A DNA stretch of 64,000 bases from Streptococcus lutetiensis (GCF_900475675.1 NZ_LS483403.1:1054001-1118000), one strand, 5' to 3'. Counted from the stretch's first letter, positions 37,584-48,171 are shown. Notes: generated by a model from the sequence alone, not told the origin. Program-made: numbers and translations.

Positions 37584-39345
37584 GAGTCATTTTCTCCAAA
37601 ATTCTTTTAACAATATATTTCATAGCTCTAGCTGGACCAACAAAGATATATTTAAAAGCACCTTTTATACCACCCATATATGTAAAATCAACATAAGTGT
37701 GAGGAGCACTATCACCACGTTCATTATATAATTTATTATCAACAAATGGTGTTATTGAAACTTGATTTTTAGAGATTCTAAAATCATAGTGTTCATTCCA
37801 TGTAATATAAACAAGTAATCGTTCAATAGCATGTAAAATAGAATTTTGTGGTAATGGTTCAGCTGGAACATCTTCATCCGTTAATTCTAAATCAAATAAC
37901 GGTTTTAAGGCATCATACCTAAACCAGACAAAGGTTCCATAACTCATAACAAATGTATGGAAATTATTGAAATCAATTGTTTTGGTCATTCCCATTTTTT
38001 CCCATAAATTATTCATTTCAGGAGCAATCAAATGTTCGTTCCATGCATCAACAATCTTATTAAATCTAAAGAAAGTCGGGATATCAGCAATAACAAGTCC
38101 CAATTTATCATTTTCAAAGTTAGCAAGAATATTATCAGCAGGTTTTATTAACATATCAATTAGCTCACTTCGCCAAGATTCACCTGCCCAAAAATCTGCC
38201 TCCTTAGATTTTTTAGTATGGAAATGTCCAATGTAATCATAATCAGATAAATATTCTTTCAACTTCAACATTGGTAGAATATCACGTCCAATATTTCCAG
38301 TTACAAAGATTCGAGCATTTTTGTCATTTTCATCTAAAATCGATTTAATTTCCTGTTGTTTAGTTTCACTATCAGTTGTAATATATAAATCATAACTAAA
38401 ATGGAAATTTTCAAAAGCATTCAGAAAATCTTCTAATAAGTCAACATAGAAAACATGAAGATGTACTGCAATTTTTTTATCTGCTAAAGAAACCGCAGGG
38501 ACTTCTTTAATGTATTTTCGAGCTAACAAATACTTAAAATCAGGGAAATTAATTTCAGACATATGTGAAATAATCAAATCTACTGGATAGTCCGATTGTT
38601 TAGTAATCTCATCTAAAAGATACGGAGTAATATGCTGATTATTATCAATTGCCTTAACTTTAATAAACGGCACTCTATGACTTAAAATTGCCGTTGGATG
38701 ATAAAAGGAAAAATCAGCGTGTAACATGTGACTTGCATCTTCATTTACAGTATTAAAAATGACTTTATATTTAAATCCTGCATCCAAGAATTTTGTCGTT
38801 ACTTGTGTTTCGTAGTTGTCAATAACATCTTGAACATTGGTATAGTTTTTTACATTTTCCCAAAAATTTTTAAACTCTGGAGAAACAATAACAGATTTTT
38901 TAAATGTAATAAAATAACTTTGAATATGTTCGCGAAAACCTTGAGTATAGCGAGATTTAGAAGTAGCACGGTTATTTGTTAGCCCCCAGAAATCAACACT
39001 ATCATCACTCTCATACTCAAGATAGTAATCTTTAATATCCCACAACGGACCAAAACACGTATCATTCATAATTGTGACAGAATCATAAGTAGCCAGCTCT
39101 TCAAATCCAACTGCAGTCATACCATCACGCCAAGCAGCAAAATCAAAACCAATATTTTCTCTTTGGATAAACTGATCCATTAATCGAAGTTCGACTATTT
39201 TATGATAATCTTGCTCATTAATTGAACTATTTGAAATAAATACCACTTTTGAAAAAAGTGGGCGCATTTTTGTCAATTGGTAATACACATGTGAACTAAT
39301 ATGATTGTACTTATTAAAATGGACGTACAATAATAAACGTTTCAT
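37567..39345 (-). CDS. rgpF: Rhamnosyltransferase RgpF (polyrhamnose synthesis)
   Basis: The 592-aa protein belongs to the RgpF family (alpha-L-rhamnan synthesis). Two related halves are visible: ENIGFDFAAWRDGM and NDTCFGPLWDI in the first, then GNIGRDILPMLK and HFHTKKSKEADFW in the second. It extends the polyrhamnose backbone on the cytoplasmic face. It starts with TAATG, sharing a base with the stop of the preceding gene, with SD AGGAGAA. The homologue in group A streptococcus is GacG. Confidence 0.93.
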   Translation of the reverse strand: MKRLLLYVHFNKYNHISSHVYYQLTKMRPLFSKVVFISNSSINEQDYHKIVELRLMDQFIQRENIGFDFAAWRDGMTAVGFEELATYDSVTIMNDTCFGPLWDIKDYYLEYESDDSVDFWGLTNNRATSKSRYTQGFREHIQSYFITFKKSVIVSPEFKNFWENVKNYTNVQDVIDNYETQVTTKFLDAGFKYKVIFNTVNEDASHMLHADFSFYHPTAILSHRVPFIKVKAIDNNQHITPYLLDEITKQSDYPVDLIISHMSEINFPDFKYLLARKYIKEVPAVSLADKKIAVHLHVFYVDLLEDFLNAFENFHFSYDLYITTDSETKQQEIKSILDENDKNARIFVTGNIGRDILPMLKLKEYLSDYDYIGHFHTKKSKEADFWAGESWRSELIDMLIKPADNILANFENDKLGLVIADIPTFFRFNKIVDAWNEHLIAPEMNNLWEKMGMTKTIDFNNFHTFVMSYGTFVWFRYDALKPLFDLELTDEDVPAEPLPQNSILHAIERLLVYITWNEHYDFRISKNQVSITPFVDNKLYNERGDSAPHTYVDFTYMGGIKGAFKYIFVGPARAMKYIVKRILEKMTHDRKG

Positions 39346-40661
39346 TATTTTCTCCTAAAAAAGTTGATGATTGCTGTTGGAATTTTCCAACGACGTGAAT
39401 GCGTAACAGAGTTATAGGCGACAACCATTTTCTCTAATTCTCGCTTATAATAGTGTCTTTCATCATTTACTTGTTTAAATTTTACTCTATACGCTTCCAA
39501 TTCTCTAACTTCTTTTTGTAAATGTGACAAATCTCGAGAGAGAACTTTAGCAATATAATCCTCACGATTAATATCATCTAAATTAAACATTTCATAAATT
39601 AGTTTAAAAGTTTTTTGACTGGATGTAGAAACATCATAAATCAATTGAGGATCATAATCTTTAAACATAACATAATTTCCAATGATATCACCATTTGAGT
39701 CACTTGATAAAATTTCTGTATCAGATTCCTGACTAATCAAAGCAACTCGCTTATAAAAACTAGGTAACTCAGATAAATCAACTCTAACTGTAGTTACTGC
39801 TTCTGGAAGATTGAACACTACGCATCCATTCTCTTCAAACTTATATTTAAGAACCTTATCTCCGCTAAAATTTTCACCTTCAGCAATATAATAGATTTTT
39901 ACATATTGATTTTCAAAAGCTAAATTAATATTTTTATCAAAGTGAATACCAATTGCACGCTCTATTTCATCGCTGGCAATTGTCTGATACTTATTCAATA
40001 TATAAATATATGCTTCATAGAATTTTAGAAGGTCACCTCTTGCTGAGCGTGAAATATCAAAGATTCGATAATTTAAAAACGTACTATGATTAGCAATAGG
40101 TTTTGCATTTCTTACTAAAACAAGATTTAAAAAGAAATCATAATCCTCAAGTTGTTTTATTCTATCATCATATTTTACGTCACCTAAAACAGACGTTCTA
40201 ACTAATGAAGTCGACGAAATATAATTACCGACTAAGAATGTATTTAAGTCAAACTCTCTAGCTTGCATTACCACAGCACCGTTTTCAGGGTTTACTAAGT
40301 TACAATACGCAATATCAGCATTATTGTTTTCAAGACTGTACAATAATTCTGAAACATAATTTTTTTCAAGATAATCATCACTATCTACAAAAAGAAAAAA
40401 ATCACCATTTATTAATTGTAAGCCCTTATTTCTGGTTCTTACCACTCCTAAATTGTCATGAACGAAATAATGAGTTTTGTTATAAGGAGAATCTTTAAGA
40501 GTTTCCTTAATAACCTGATCTGAATTATCTGTTGACCCATCATTTAATACAATTAATTCAATATTATTATGAGTTTGGTTAAATATACTTCTTAAACACT
40601 GTTCAATGTATTTTTCATGGTTATAACAAGTTACTAAAACTGATACTAAAGTCTCACTCAT
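39345..40661 (-). CDS. rgpE: GT2 glycosyltransferase, RgpE-position
   Basis: The 438-aa protein has an N-terminal GT-A fold: SVLVTCYNHEKYIEQCLRSI, LNDGSTDNS and FVDSDDYLE. A C-terminal region of about 180 residues is followed by a short coiled stretch and VTHSRRWKIPTAIINFFRRK. By position between rgpD and rgpF it corresponds to RgpE (GacF position). In S. mutans RgpE is linked to glucose side-chain addition. The sugar here is not provable. It overlaps rgpD by 4 nt. Confidence 0.82.
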   Translation of the reverse strand: MSETLVSVLVTCYNHEKYIEQCLRSIFNQTHNNIELIVLNDGSTDNSDQVIKETLKDSPYNKTHYFVHDNLGVVRTRNKGLQLINGDFFLFVDSDDYLEKNYVSELLYSLENNNADIAYCNLVNPENGAVVMQAREFDLNTFLVGNYISSTSLVRTSVLGDVKYDDRIKQLEDYDFFLNLVLVRNAKPIANHSTFLNYRIFDISRSARGDLLKFYEAYIYILNKYQTIASDEIERAIGIHFDKNINLAFENQYVKIYYIAEGENFSGDKVLKYKFEENGCVVFNLPEAVTTVRVDLSELPSFYKRVALISQESDTEILSSDSNGDIIGNYVMFKDYDPQLIYDVSTSSQKTFKLIYEMFNLDDINREDYIAKVLSRDLSHLQKEVRELEAYRVKFKQVNDERHYYKRELEKMVVAYNSVTHSRRWKIPTAIINFFRRK

Positions 40662-41878
40662 TTAAACTTCCAAGTTCCATTTCTTTGAATTATACCTGTT
40701 GCAGAATCTAAAGCAGAAATATCATCCGATGCGATATCATCTCTGTTGATTACAATAATAGGGTTTGTCGTAGCATCTGTAAATGCAAGCATGTTTCCGT
40801 CAACGTCTCTAACAGTCACTTCCAATTTTAATTTCAAATTGTTGACTGAAGATAATTTACATGAATAATAAGCTGTTTTATGTCCAATTCCCTTAGTCTT
40901 ATTATCCAAAGTATTATCATTATAAATCCATACATTGCGATCAATATCAGTTAACGATAGTCCAATATATGTTTCAACGTCTTCCATCACATCATACTCA
41001 ATTTTAAAATTAATATCATCATTTGGAGTAATCTGATTAGAAGATAATAATTCTAGCTTGAAATTTTCAACCTTTGGTTTTACTTTTTCAGCACTATCAC
41101 CTTGGTTTTGTTCCTTCTGAGTCTCCTTCAAAGGAGCCGTATTATCGTAGCTATATTGATTGGCGACATCAAACGGATCACCATATGCTTTAACCAAACC
41201 GTTTTCAATAAGAACAGCGCGGTTACAATATTTCTTAACTGCCCCCATATCATGGGTTACAAGAATAGTCGTTTTTCCTGAAGCTTTGCGTTCCATGAAG
41301 TAATCATTACATTTACGTTGGAAAGCTTCATCACCTACGGCAAGCACTTCATCAAGGATAAGCACGTCACCTTGAGCTTTAATCGCAACTGAGAATGCTA
41401 GACGAACTTGCATACCACTTGAATAGTTTTTAAGTTTTTGGTTCATAAAATCTTCAAGCTCAGCAAATTCGACAATGTCATCGTACATAGCATCGATTTC
41501 TTCGGTTGTAAAGCCAAGCATGGCACCGTTCATATAGACATTTTCACGTCCAGTCAATTCAGGATTAAATCCAACACCAAGTTCGATAAATGAAACCATT
41601 TTACCATTTACTGTAACTGAACCTTTTTCAGGGACATAAATTTGTGAAATGATTTTCAAAAGTGTTGATTTACCTGAACCATTACGGCCAACAATTCCAA
41701 AAAAATCTCCTTTATGAACATCAAATGAAATATCTTTTAAGACATGTTGCTCACGATAACCTTTAATCCCTTTAAAACGATTAACGAGCGCTGTACGTAA
41801 ACTATGAGTTGCTTCAGTTGGTAGTTTAAAATATTTACTAACATGATCAACTTTTACTGCAATTTCTTTATCTGACAT
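40658..41878 (-). CDS. rgpD: Polysaccharide ABC exporter ATPase RgpD with Wzt-like C-terminus
   Basis: The 406-aa protein has a full ABC domain: Walker A GRNGSGKST, signature YSSGMQVRLAFSVA, Walker B DVLILDEVLAVGD and LVTHDMG. A C-terminal domain (about 270-406) resembles the Wzt carbohydrate-binding module. With RgpC it exports the finished rhamnan across the membrane. It overlaps rgpC by one base (TAATG). Confidence 0.93.
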   Translation of the reverse strand: MSDKEIAVKVDHVSKYFKLPTEATHSLRTALVNRFKGIKGYREQHVLKDISFDVHKGDFFGIVGRNGSGKSTLLKIISQIYVPEKGSVTVNGKMVSFIELGVGFNPELTGRENVYMNGAMLGFTTEEIDAMYDDIVEFAELEDFMNQKLKNYSSGMQVRLAFSVAIKAQGDVLILDEVLAVGDEAFQRKCNDYFMERKASGKTTILVTHDMGAVKKYCNRAVLIENGLVKAYGDPFDVANQYSYDNTAPLKETQKEQNQGDSAEKVKPKVENFKLELLSSNQITPNDDINFKIEYDVMEDVETYIGLSLTDIDRNVWIYNDNTLDNKTKGIGHKTAYYSCKLSSVNNLKLKLEVTVRDVDGNMLAFTDATTNPIIVINRDDIASDDISALDSATGIIQRNGTWKFK

Positions 41879-42684
41879 TATAAAATCTCCGCAAATTTCT
41901 TAGCATGTTTATGGAAAATTGAATATCCAACAATAAGAATTAAAACTGGAAGGATGTAAGGAATAACTCCCCAAATATGATTGTTATATAACTCCCAACC
42001 ACGCATGCTGCCTGAATAAACAATGTAATGACGCATATCTTGAATGATTTGTGCAAGTGGGTTTAGCATCATTAATTTTGCTACAGTAAACTGATTTTTT
42101 TGAATAATAAAAGTCAATGAATAGATAACAGGTGTAGCATACATTCCAGCTTGCATTACAACTTCCCAAATCGGTCCCAAGTCACGATATTTGACAAATA
42201 AAGCTGCAAGAATAAAAGCAACTCCCGCAGATATCATGGCTAATTCAATAAACAATGGAATAATGACTAAACAGTTCCAACTTAAGTGAACACCATTAAC
42301 TAGTGCAAAAACAAATACAACTAAAAGGTTAATACCATAGTTAATAGCTGCACCAACTACTGAAGAGATAACAATGATTTCCTTAGAGAAATTCAATTTA
42401 CGTAATAAGTCACCACGAGTTACAATTGAAACCATCCCCATATTGGTAGCTTCTTGGAAAAATGACCATGTTACCATACCTAAAAGCACACCAATTGCAT
42501 AATGAGGTGTTCCGTCATCTAATTTCAAAAAACGGATAAATACCAAATACATAATTGTGAAAAGCATCAATGGTTTAAGAATTGACCACAAGTACCCAAT
42601 TAAACTTCCTTGATAACGAAGTTTAAAGTCCGTTTTTACCATTTCTTTTAATAAGATTTTATTTTCTTTACTAAAGAACTTCAT
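41878..42684 (-). CDS. rgpC: Polysaccharide ABC exporter permease RgpC
   Basis: The 268-aa ABC-2 type permease has six hydrophobic segments, an N-terminal KTDFKLRYQGSLIGYLWSIL and the LNPLAQIIQDMRHYIVYSG region, typical of Wzm/TagG-like exporters. It forms the channel with RgpD. It overlaps rgpB as ATGA. Confidence 0.93.
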   Translation of the reverse strand: MKFFSKENKILLKEMVKTDFKLRYQGSLIGYLWSILKPLMLFTIMYLVFIRFLKLDDGTPHYAIGVLLGMVTWSFFQEATNMGMVSIVTRGDLLRKLNFSKEIIVISSVVGAAINYGINLLVVFVFALVNGVHLSWNCLVIIPLFIELAMISAGVAFILAALFVKYRDLGPIWEVVMQAGMYATPVIYSLTFIIQKNQFTVAKLMMLNPLAQIIQDMRHYIVYSGSMRGWELYNNHIWGVIPYILPVLILIVGYSIFHKHAKKFAEIL

Positions 42685-43616
42685 TTATTTCTCCTATAAC
42701 CAAATTTGGTAATAATTAATGTTCTAAACACAAGCGTATGGAAGGTACGATTTTTTCGTAGGCCATACTGATTCAAGGTTTTAATTCGTTGAATCAGTGG
42801 CTTGTCCATAATCGTTGTGAAATTTTCAACCAAGTCTCTTTTTTCAGGGGTCAATGCTAAATATAATAAAAAGCGTGCTTGAGTTTGACTAGCATTAATC
42901 AACCACCAATATTTTTCGACTAATTTATGAGGTTTAATCCAATTTTTCATGCGTTTAGTCCATGTACGCGCCCCTAATACATTAGCATCATGTTGACGAT
43001 ACAATTCAGTTGGGTAATCAACATAAGCAAGATTACCTAAAGCGCTAGCAAGCAAAGCAAGATACCAATCGTGCATCAATAAATCATCTGTTGATGTCCA
43101 CAATTCAGCCAATACATGATTTATCATTGCTGTACCGCCAGTTACTGTGTTTTCTGTTAATTCTTGAACCAACTCAGTATTGGCGTGATCAGACTGTGTT
43201 TTTATCATACTTTCGTGTAAAACATTTAAATCTCGGTCAACAATTTTCAAATCTGTATAAACCAATAAAGGTTTCTGACTATCATACTTTTGTGCTTCTG
43301 CTAAAGTAACTGCTAATTTATCTTCTAACCAAATATCATCTTGATCAGAAAAGAAATAGTAATCAGCTTTGCTATGTTTTAAAAGGGTATAAAAGTTTTT
43401 AATAACACCAAAATTTTCACGGTTGTCAGCATTAATAAAAACAATACGTGAATCAAGCTGCGTATATTGCTTAATAATTTCGGGTGTAGTGTCACTAGAG
43501 CCATCATCACGAATATACAAAGTCCAATCCTTGACTGTTTGTTTCTGAATACTTTCAATCTGTTCAGCCAAAAATTGTTCACCATTGTAGGTAGACATGA
43601 GAATATTAATCTTCAT
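42681..43616 (-). CDS. rgpB: Rhamnosyltransferase RgpB (GT2)
   Basis: The 311-aa GT2 enzyme starts MKINILMSTYNGEQFLAEQI, with RDDGSSDTTPE and FFSDQDDIWLEDK as nucleotide-sugar and metal sites. It adds a rhamnose from dTDP-L-rhamnose to the lipid-linked acceptor after RgpA. It overlaps rgpA by 11 nt. The group A homologue is GacC. Confidence 0.92.
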   Translation of the reverse strand: MKINILMSTYNGEQFLAEQIESIQKQTVKDWTLYIRDDGSSDTTPEIIKQYTQLDSRIVFINADNRENFGVIKNFYTLLKHSKADYYFFSDQDDIWLEDKLAVTLAEAQKYDSQKPLLVYTDLKIVDRDLNVLHESMIKTQSDHANTELVQELTENTVTGGTAMINHVLAELWTSTDDLLMHDWYLALLASALGNLAYVDYPTELYRQHDANVLGARTWTKRMKNWIKPHKLVEKYWWLINASQTQARFLLYLALTPEKRDLVENFTTIMDKPLIQRIKTLNQYGLRKNRTFHTLVFRTLIITKFGYRRNK

Positions 43617-44760
43617 TTAAAAATAATCCCTCATACTCTCCAACGATTTTTTCCCATGTGTAATTTTGTTTAACAATGGCACGCGCACGATTGCCATATT
43701 CCGTAAAATCATAATGACCATCGGCGTCATTAATCAGACATGAGAGATTACCTGATGTTTTATTCCAATAAAAAGCACTTGCTCCCGCAACTGACTTATT
43801 GAAAGACACATCAAGCACAAGATTTAACTTGGTATGCCCTAGAGCTTCTAACAAACCAGGATTTGTTCCACCAACTTCATGACCGTGGATATAAGCAAAA
43901 GCATTCTCACGAATGTAGTTCAGCAAATCACGATCATACACCGTACCAACAAACTTAACCCTGTGATCACGTTCAAAGTTTGTCAAATGTTTTAACTTGT
44001 CAAAATAAGCACTATTTTTGTGGTTAGAAATAATAATCAAATCACGTCTTGTATTTGATTTCATAAACTCACGAATTGCTGTTTCATAATTGTTTTCTGG
44101 CACAAATCGGCCAACAATCAGATAATAGCCATTTTCCTTAGTTTTCCAATTATCAAAACATTTTCTAACCTTATAATCGTCAGCTGTCAGGGTTGATTTT
44201 TTCAAATCCGTTCCATAAGCAATAAAACGTGTCTTAGCATCTGGATAAGATTCTTTTATATAATTTTCAATACCAATATTATCTGAAATAACCAAATCAA
44301 CTGTTTTAGCCATCGATTTTTCAGCATATTTTAAATAAGCTTGAACTGGTTTTGACCATTTTGAGCGTTTCCATTCAAGACCATCTGGATTGACATAAAC
44401 TTTCCCACCAAGAGCGTGTATTCTCCAAACAAAAGGTGCAATAAATGCCCCAATTGTGTTACCCAAAATATAAAAAACAGGGTGTTCAATACCATATCTT
44501 TTTACCATTTGAAGTCCATAAGTAATTGCCATCATATCATAAGCAATCACTCGTGCTGGACCAATTTTAGGTACCTTGATGGTAAAACAATCTGCGCCCT
44601 CATATTTAAAATGCGTATGATGTTTATCATCACTTAAACAAGCGACATGATAAACAATATCTGAGCTCTGCTTATTTTTTACCAACTCCTCAACAAAAGT
44701 CTCAAAGCCACCATATTTCGCAGGTAAGCCTCGACTTCCGATGATGAATACATGTTGCAT
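43606..44760 (-). CDS. rgpA: Rhamnosyltransferase RgpA (GT4, DUF1972)
   Basis: The 384-aa protein has the DUF1972 N-terminus FIIGSRGLPAKYGGFETFVEE and a GT-B C-terminal motif HGHEVGGTNPGLLEALGH. It adds the first rhamnose to GlcNAc-PP-undecaprenol, as GacB does. The ATG at 44760, with GGAGAAG about 6 nt upstream, was chosen over an ATG five codons earlier that overlaps the SD. It is the first gene of the operon; rmlD, often directly upstream in other streptococci, is not here. Confidence 0.93.
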   Translation of the reverse strand: MQHVFIIGSRGLPAKYGGFETFVEELVKNKQSSDIVYHVACLSDDKHHTHFKYEGADCFTIKVPKIGPARVIAYDMMAITYGLQMVKRYGIEHPVFYILGNTIGAFIAPFVWRIHALGGKVYVNPDGLEWKRSKWSKPVQAYLKYAEKSMAKTVDLVISDNIGIENYIKESYPDAKTRFIAYGTDLKKSTLTADDYKVRKCFDNWKTKENGYYLIVGRFVPENNYETAIREFMKSNTRRDLIIISNHKNSAYFDKLKHLTNFERDHRVKFVGTVYDRDLLNYIRENAFAYIHGHEVGGTNPGLLEALGHTKLNLVLDVSFNKSVAGASAFYWNKTSGNLSCLINDADGHYDFTEYGNRARAIVKQNYTWEKIVGEYEGLFLNED

Positions 44761-44796
44761 GGCACACTTCTCCATTCTAAAATACGATCAAAAAAT

Positions 44797-44805
44797 ATTA
44801 TACCA
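44797..44805 (-). promoter_or_regulatory. Extended -10 promoter for the rgp operon
   Basis: Minus-strand TGGTATAAT is an extended -10 about 37 nt before the rgpA ATG. No convincing -35 is seen. It lies just downstream of the terminator of the dnaG-rpoD unit. Confidence 0.6.
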
Positions 44806-44877
44806 TATTTTAAATAAGCTGGCGATGGAAAAACGAAAGCTCCCAGAGAATACAGGTAATCTGGTGGAAATTCCACA

Positions 44878-44905
44878 AAAAAAAGACCAGTATTTCTACT
44901 GGTGT
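44878..44905 (-). terminator. Terminator of the dnaG-rpoD-SufT-like unit
   Basis: Stem ACCAGTA/TACTGGT with a GAAA-type loop followed by T8 on the minus strand. Confidence 0.9.
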
Positions 44906-44912
44906 TATATTT

Positions 44913-45248
44913 TTATCTAATTCCCAAAGCAATGCGGGCATAGCGACTCATTTTATCAACTGACCAGGCTGGGTACCATACTAATTTGACTTCAGTATTA
45001 ATTACCTCAGGAATCCCACGCATTGCATCGTGAATTTGATCGGTAAGAAGGTCTGCTAGTGGACATCCCATTGTTGTTAAGGTCATATCAATTTCAGTGT
45101 GTCCATTTTGTTCAAATCGAATCTCATAGACAAGTCCTAGATTAACAATATCAATCCCTAATTCAGGGTCAATAACTGTTTCCAAAGCTTCAAGAATGCG
45201 ATCTTTAATCTTTGCGACATCTTCTTCTGTATATTTTTGTTCAGACAT
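44913..45248 (-). CDS. MIP18/DUF59 metal-sulfur cluster assembly factor (SufT-like)
   Basis: The 111-aa protein carries the MIP18 motif VIDPELGIDIVNLGLVYEI, then LTTMGCPLADLL with the conserved Cys, and VKLVWYPAW. Such proteins assist Fe-S cluster maturation. It lies 23 nt after rpoD and ahead of the operon terminator, a conserved streptococcal position. Confidence 0.9.
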   Translation of the reverse strand: MSEQKYTEEDVAKIKDRILEALETVIDPELGIDIVNLGLVYEIRFEQNGHTEIDMTLTTMGCPLADLLTDQIHDAMRGIPEVINTEVKLVWYPAWSVDKMSRYARIALGIR

Positions 45249-45271
45249 AAGCGAACCTCTTGACTATTTTT

Positions 45272-46381
45272 TTAATCTTCGATAAAATCACGGAGCTGTT
45301 TGCTACGGCTCGGATGGCGAAGCTTGCGAAGTGCTTTAGCTTCAATCTGACGAATACGTTCACGCGTCACATTGAACACTTTACCAACATCTTCCAATGT
45401 ACGCATTTTACCATCATCGAGACCAAAACGCAAGCGCAAGACGTTCTCTTCACGGTCAGTCAATGTGTCTAAGACTTCATCAAGTTGTTCACGAAGAACA
45501 ACACGAGCTGTGTAGTCTACTGGATTTTCAATAACTTCATCTTCAATGAAATCTCCAAGATGACTATCATCTTCTTCACCGATAGGTGTTTCAAGAGAAA
45601 CAGGTTCTTGAGCAATCTTCAAGATTTCACGAACTTTATCAGGCGTCATATCCATACGTTCTGCAATTTGTTCTGGTGTCGGATCTTGTCCAAGTTCTTG
45701 AAGAAGGTTACGTTGTTCACGAACAAGTTTATTGATTGTTTCAACCATGTGAACAGGGATACGGATTGTACGAGCTTGGTCTGCAATCGCACGTGTAATA
45801 GCTTGACGAATCCACCATGTTGCATAAGTTGAGAATTTAAAACCTTTAGAGTAATCAAATTTATCAACAGCTTTCATCAATCCCATGTTACCTTCTTGGA
45901 TAAGGTCAAGGAATTGCATACCACGTCCAACATAACGTTTAGCAATAGAAACCACCAGACGCAAGTTAGCTTCTGCCAAACGTTGTTTTGCTTGAAGATC
46001 TCCTGCTGCAACTGCAACTGCCAATTCTTTTTCTTCTTCGCTTGACAACAAAGGCACAACCCCAATTTCTTTAAGATACATACGAACTGGGTCATTAACT
46101 TTGGCAGAGTTGCTTCCAAGCAATTCTTCGTCAGTTAGTTCTTCTGGTTTTGGTTCTTCAACCACATATTTTGTTGATGGGTTACCTTCTTTATCAGTAA
46201 TTGAAATACCACCGTCTGTCAAACGTTCCAAAAGATCATCGATTTGATCAGCATCGAGTGAAAATGGAATAACCAATTTTTCTGTCACTTCGTCATCGAC
46301 AGCTGTTCCGTTCTTTTTATGATTACGAATAAATTCTGCAACTTGAACATTAAAAGTAGTAATTTCTTTTTCTTTTGCCAT
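45272..46381 (-). CDS. rpoD: RNA polymerase sigma factor SigA (RpoD)
   Basis: The 369-aa primary sigma factor has region 1.1 at the N-terminus, region 2 ([32 protein letters not shown]), region 3 and region 4.2 ([20 protein letters not shown]). The C-terminus [14 protein letters not shown] is standard. It follows dnaG in the macromolecular synthesis operon. It recognises the TTGACA/TATAAT promoters noted here. Confidence 0.98.
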   Translation of the reverse strand: MAKEKEITTFNVQVAEFIRNHKKNGTAVDDEVTEKLVIPFSLDADQIDDLLERLTDGGISITDKEGNPSTKYVVEEPKPEELTDEELLGSNSAKVNDPVRMYLKEIGVVPLLSSEEEKELAVAVAAGDLQAKQRLAEANLRLVVSIAKRYVGRGMQFLDLIQEGNMGLMKAVDKFDYSKGFKFSTYATWWIRQAITRAIADQARTIRIPVHMVETINKLVREQRNLLQELGQDPTPEQIAERMDMTPDKVREILKIAQEPVSLETPIGEEDDSHLGDFIEDEVIENPVDYTARVVLREQLDEVLDTLTDREENVLRLRFGLDDGKMRTLEDVGKVFNVTRERIRQIEAKALRKLRHPSRSKQLRDFIED

Positions 46382-46389
46382 ATTTTCCT

Positions 46390-48171
46390 CTATTCCATTT
46401 TTCTTTTTTGAGCAATGAGATTTTCCAAAGCCGCAAGTGCTGCATCAACATCTCCAAGATTGCTAGATTCACGAATTAACTTACTTTGCTTTTGCAAATC
46501 TCTTTCTTGGAGCAGGCGATTGCGTTTTTGAATAATTTCCTCAATTTCATTGGGTGCAACATCTTCTGGTAGATTTTCTTCTAACACTTGATAATACATC
46601 TGCCGCGTTCGGTCATCTAGCTGCGCTAAATCATAGGAAGTCACCTCACCTTGTTGCATCAATAAATCATAAAGTGTCTGCAATTCTTGGGTATCTAAGG
46701 TAAATTCTTCCCGATTTCTAAATTCATTAAGAAGATAATCATGCGTCAACAACCGTTGCATCAATTGACTCTCTGCTTTCATAACCGCAGAGATATTCTT
46801 TGAGATCGGTAACTCAACAACCGTCACTCTTTGCTTAGCAGCTTGCGATTGAAGAGCTGAACGATTCTGAAGACGCTCACTATTTACCGATTGCTCAACT
46901 TGATAATAATCAAAGTCAGGCAACAAATCAGCCACCATATTAATATACGAATTTTGTGCTGTAATTGACGGCGATTGTGCAATAATCTTAGAAATTTTTT
47001 CCACATAAGCAATCTCAGCCTGGAGATTATCACTATTTTCCGGTTTTAAGTAATGAATAAAGAATTCAGTACTGCTAATGCGACTATTTTCAAGCAAGTT
47101 AGCTAAGGCTTGAGGTGAATTCTTTTGAATGAATTCATCTGGGTCCATCTGTTCAGGAACTCGCACAATTTCAACATTAAAATCTTTTAAAAGCTCTAAA
47201 GACTTAGCAATCGCATTCTGCCCAGCATTATCACCATCGTATGTTAAAATAACTTTTTTAACATATCGTTTTAAATGTATAACGTGCTCAGGTGTTAACG
47301 CCGTCCCCATCGAAGCAACAGCATTTTCAATACCAGCGCGATAAGCCGCAATAACATCCATGAAACCTTCCATCAAGTAAACTTCATGTTTTTTAGACAA
47401 AACCGGGCGAGCTTTATCAAGATGATACAATTCATAAGACTTATTAAATAAAGCTGTCGACCTTGTGTTCTTATACTTAGCTTGCTGACTATCAAGATCT
47501 TCTTTTGTCCAAATACGCCCAGAAAAAGCGACCACCTGACCATTATCATCCGTCAAAGGAAACATGATACGATTTTGAAACGCATCATAAACTCGATTGG
47601 TACGTTCAGACAAATTAAAAAGACCTGAAGCCATCAAAGCATTCTCTTCATAACGTTTTGCAAGAGATTGATAAAGAAAATCAGGCTCATGTGGCGACAA
47701 TCCAATATTGAAATAATCAATCAAGTCATCCGTCAAACCACGTTGCGCTAGATAAGCTTTCGCTTCTTGACCTTCTTTGGTTGTTTTTAAAACAGCATTG
47801 TAAAACTTAGCTGCGTCCTTATGAATATCAATAAGAACTTGGTTAGGATTTTGCGGTTTTGCTTGCGCTTGCTGCGTTTCAACCTGCAAAGGAATTCCAG
47901 CACGTTCAGCGACACGATGAACACTCTCTAAAAAGCTAATCTGATGATATTCCTCTAAAAACTTGTAAACATCCCCAGATTTTCCGCAACCAAAACAATG
48001 AAAAAACTGTTTATCTTCAATAACATTGAAAGACGGCGTTTTTTCCTTATGAAATGGACATAATCCTATATAGTTGCGTCCTGCACGTGTAAGATTGACC
48101 ACTTCGCCAATAACATCAACAATATTAACGCTATTTTTTATCTCGGTAATTAACTCTTTGTCAATTGCCAA
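46390..48171 (-). CDS. dnaG: DNA primase
   Basis: The 593-aa enzyme primes DNA replication. It has an N-terminal CHC2 zinc finger ([22 protein letters not shown]), a Toprim core ([25 protein letters not shown]) and a C-terminal DnaB-binding region. The start chosen is TTG at 48171: GGAGGTGAT lies 7 nt before it and the N-terminus becomes [11 protein letters not shown] as in relatives. An ATG fifteen codons upstream lacks an SD. Promoter TTTACA-17-TATAAT precedes it. Confidence 0.96.
   Translation of the reverse strand: MAIDKELITEIKNSVNIVDVIGEVVNLTRAGRNYIGLCPFHKEKTPSFNVIEDKQFFHCFGCGKSGDVYKFLEEYHQISFLESVHRVAERAGIPLQVETQQAQAKPQNPNQVLIDIHKDAAKFYNAVLKTTKEGQEAKAYLAQRGLTDDLIDYFNIGLSPHEPDFLYQSLAKRYEENALMASGLFNLSERTNRVYDAFQNRIMFPLTDDNGQVVAFSGRIWTKEDLDSQQAKYKNTRSTALFNKSYELYHLDKARPVLSKKHEVYLMEGFMDVIAAYRAGIENAVASMGTALTPEHVIHLKRYVKKVILTYDGDNAGQNAIAKSLELLKDFNVEIVRVPEQMDPDEFIQKNSPQALANLLENSRISSTEFFIHYLKPENSDNLQAEIAYVEKISKIIAQSPSITAQNSYINMVADLLPDFDYYQVEQSVNSERLQNRSALQSQAAKQRVTVVELPISKNISAVMKAESQLMQRLLTHDYLLNEFRNREEFTLDTQELQTLYDLLMQQGEVTSYDLAQLDDRTRQMYYQVLEENLPEDVAPNEIEEIIQKRNRLLQERDLQKQSKLIRESSNLGDVDAALAALENLIAQKRKME

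Noticed and set aside
44679..44876. A 65-aa minus-strand ORF ahead of rgpA that could have been a remnant of rmlD
   Set aside because: Its translation does not resemble RmlD, it runs through the promoter into rgpA in another frame, and it has no SD.
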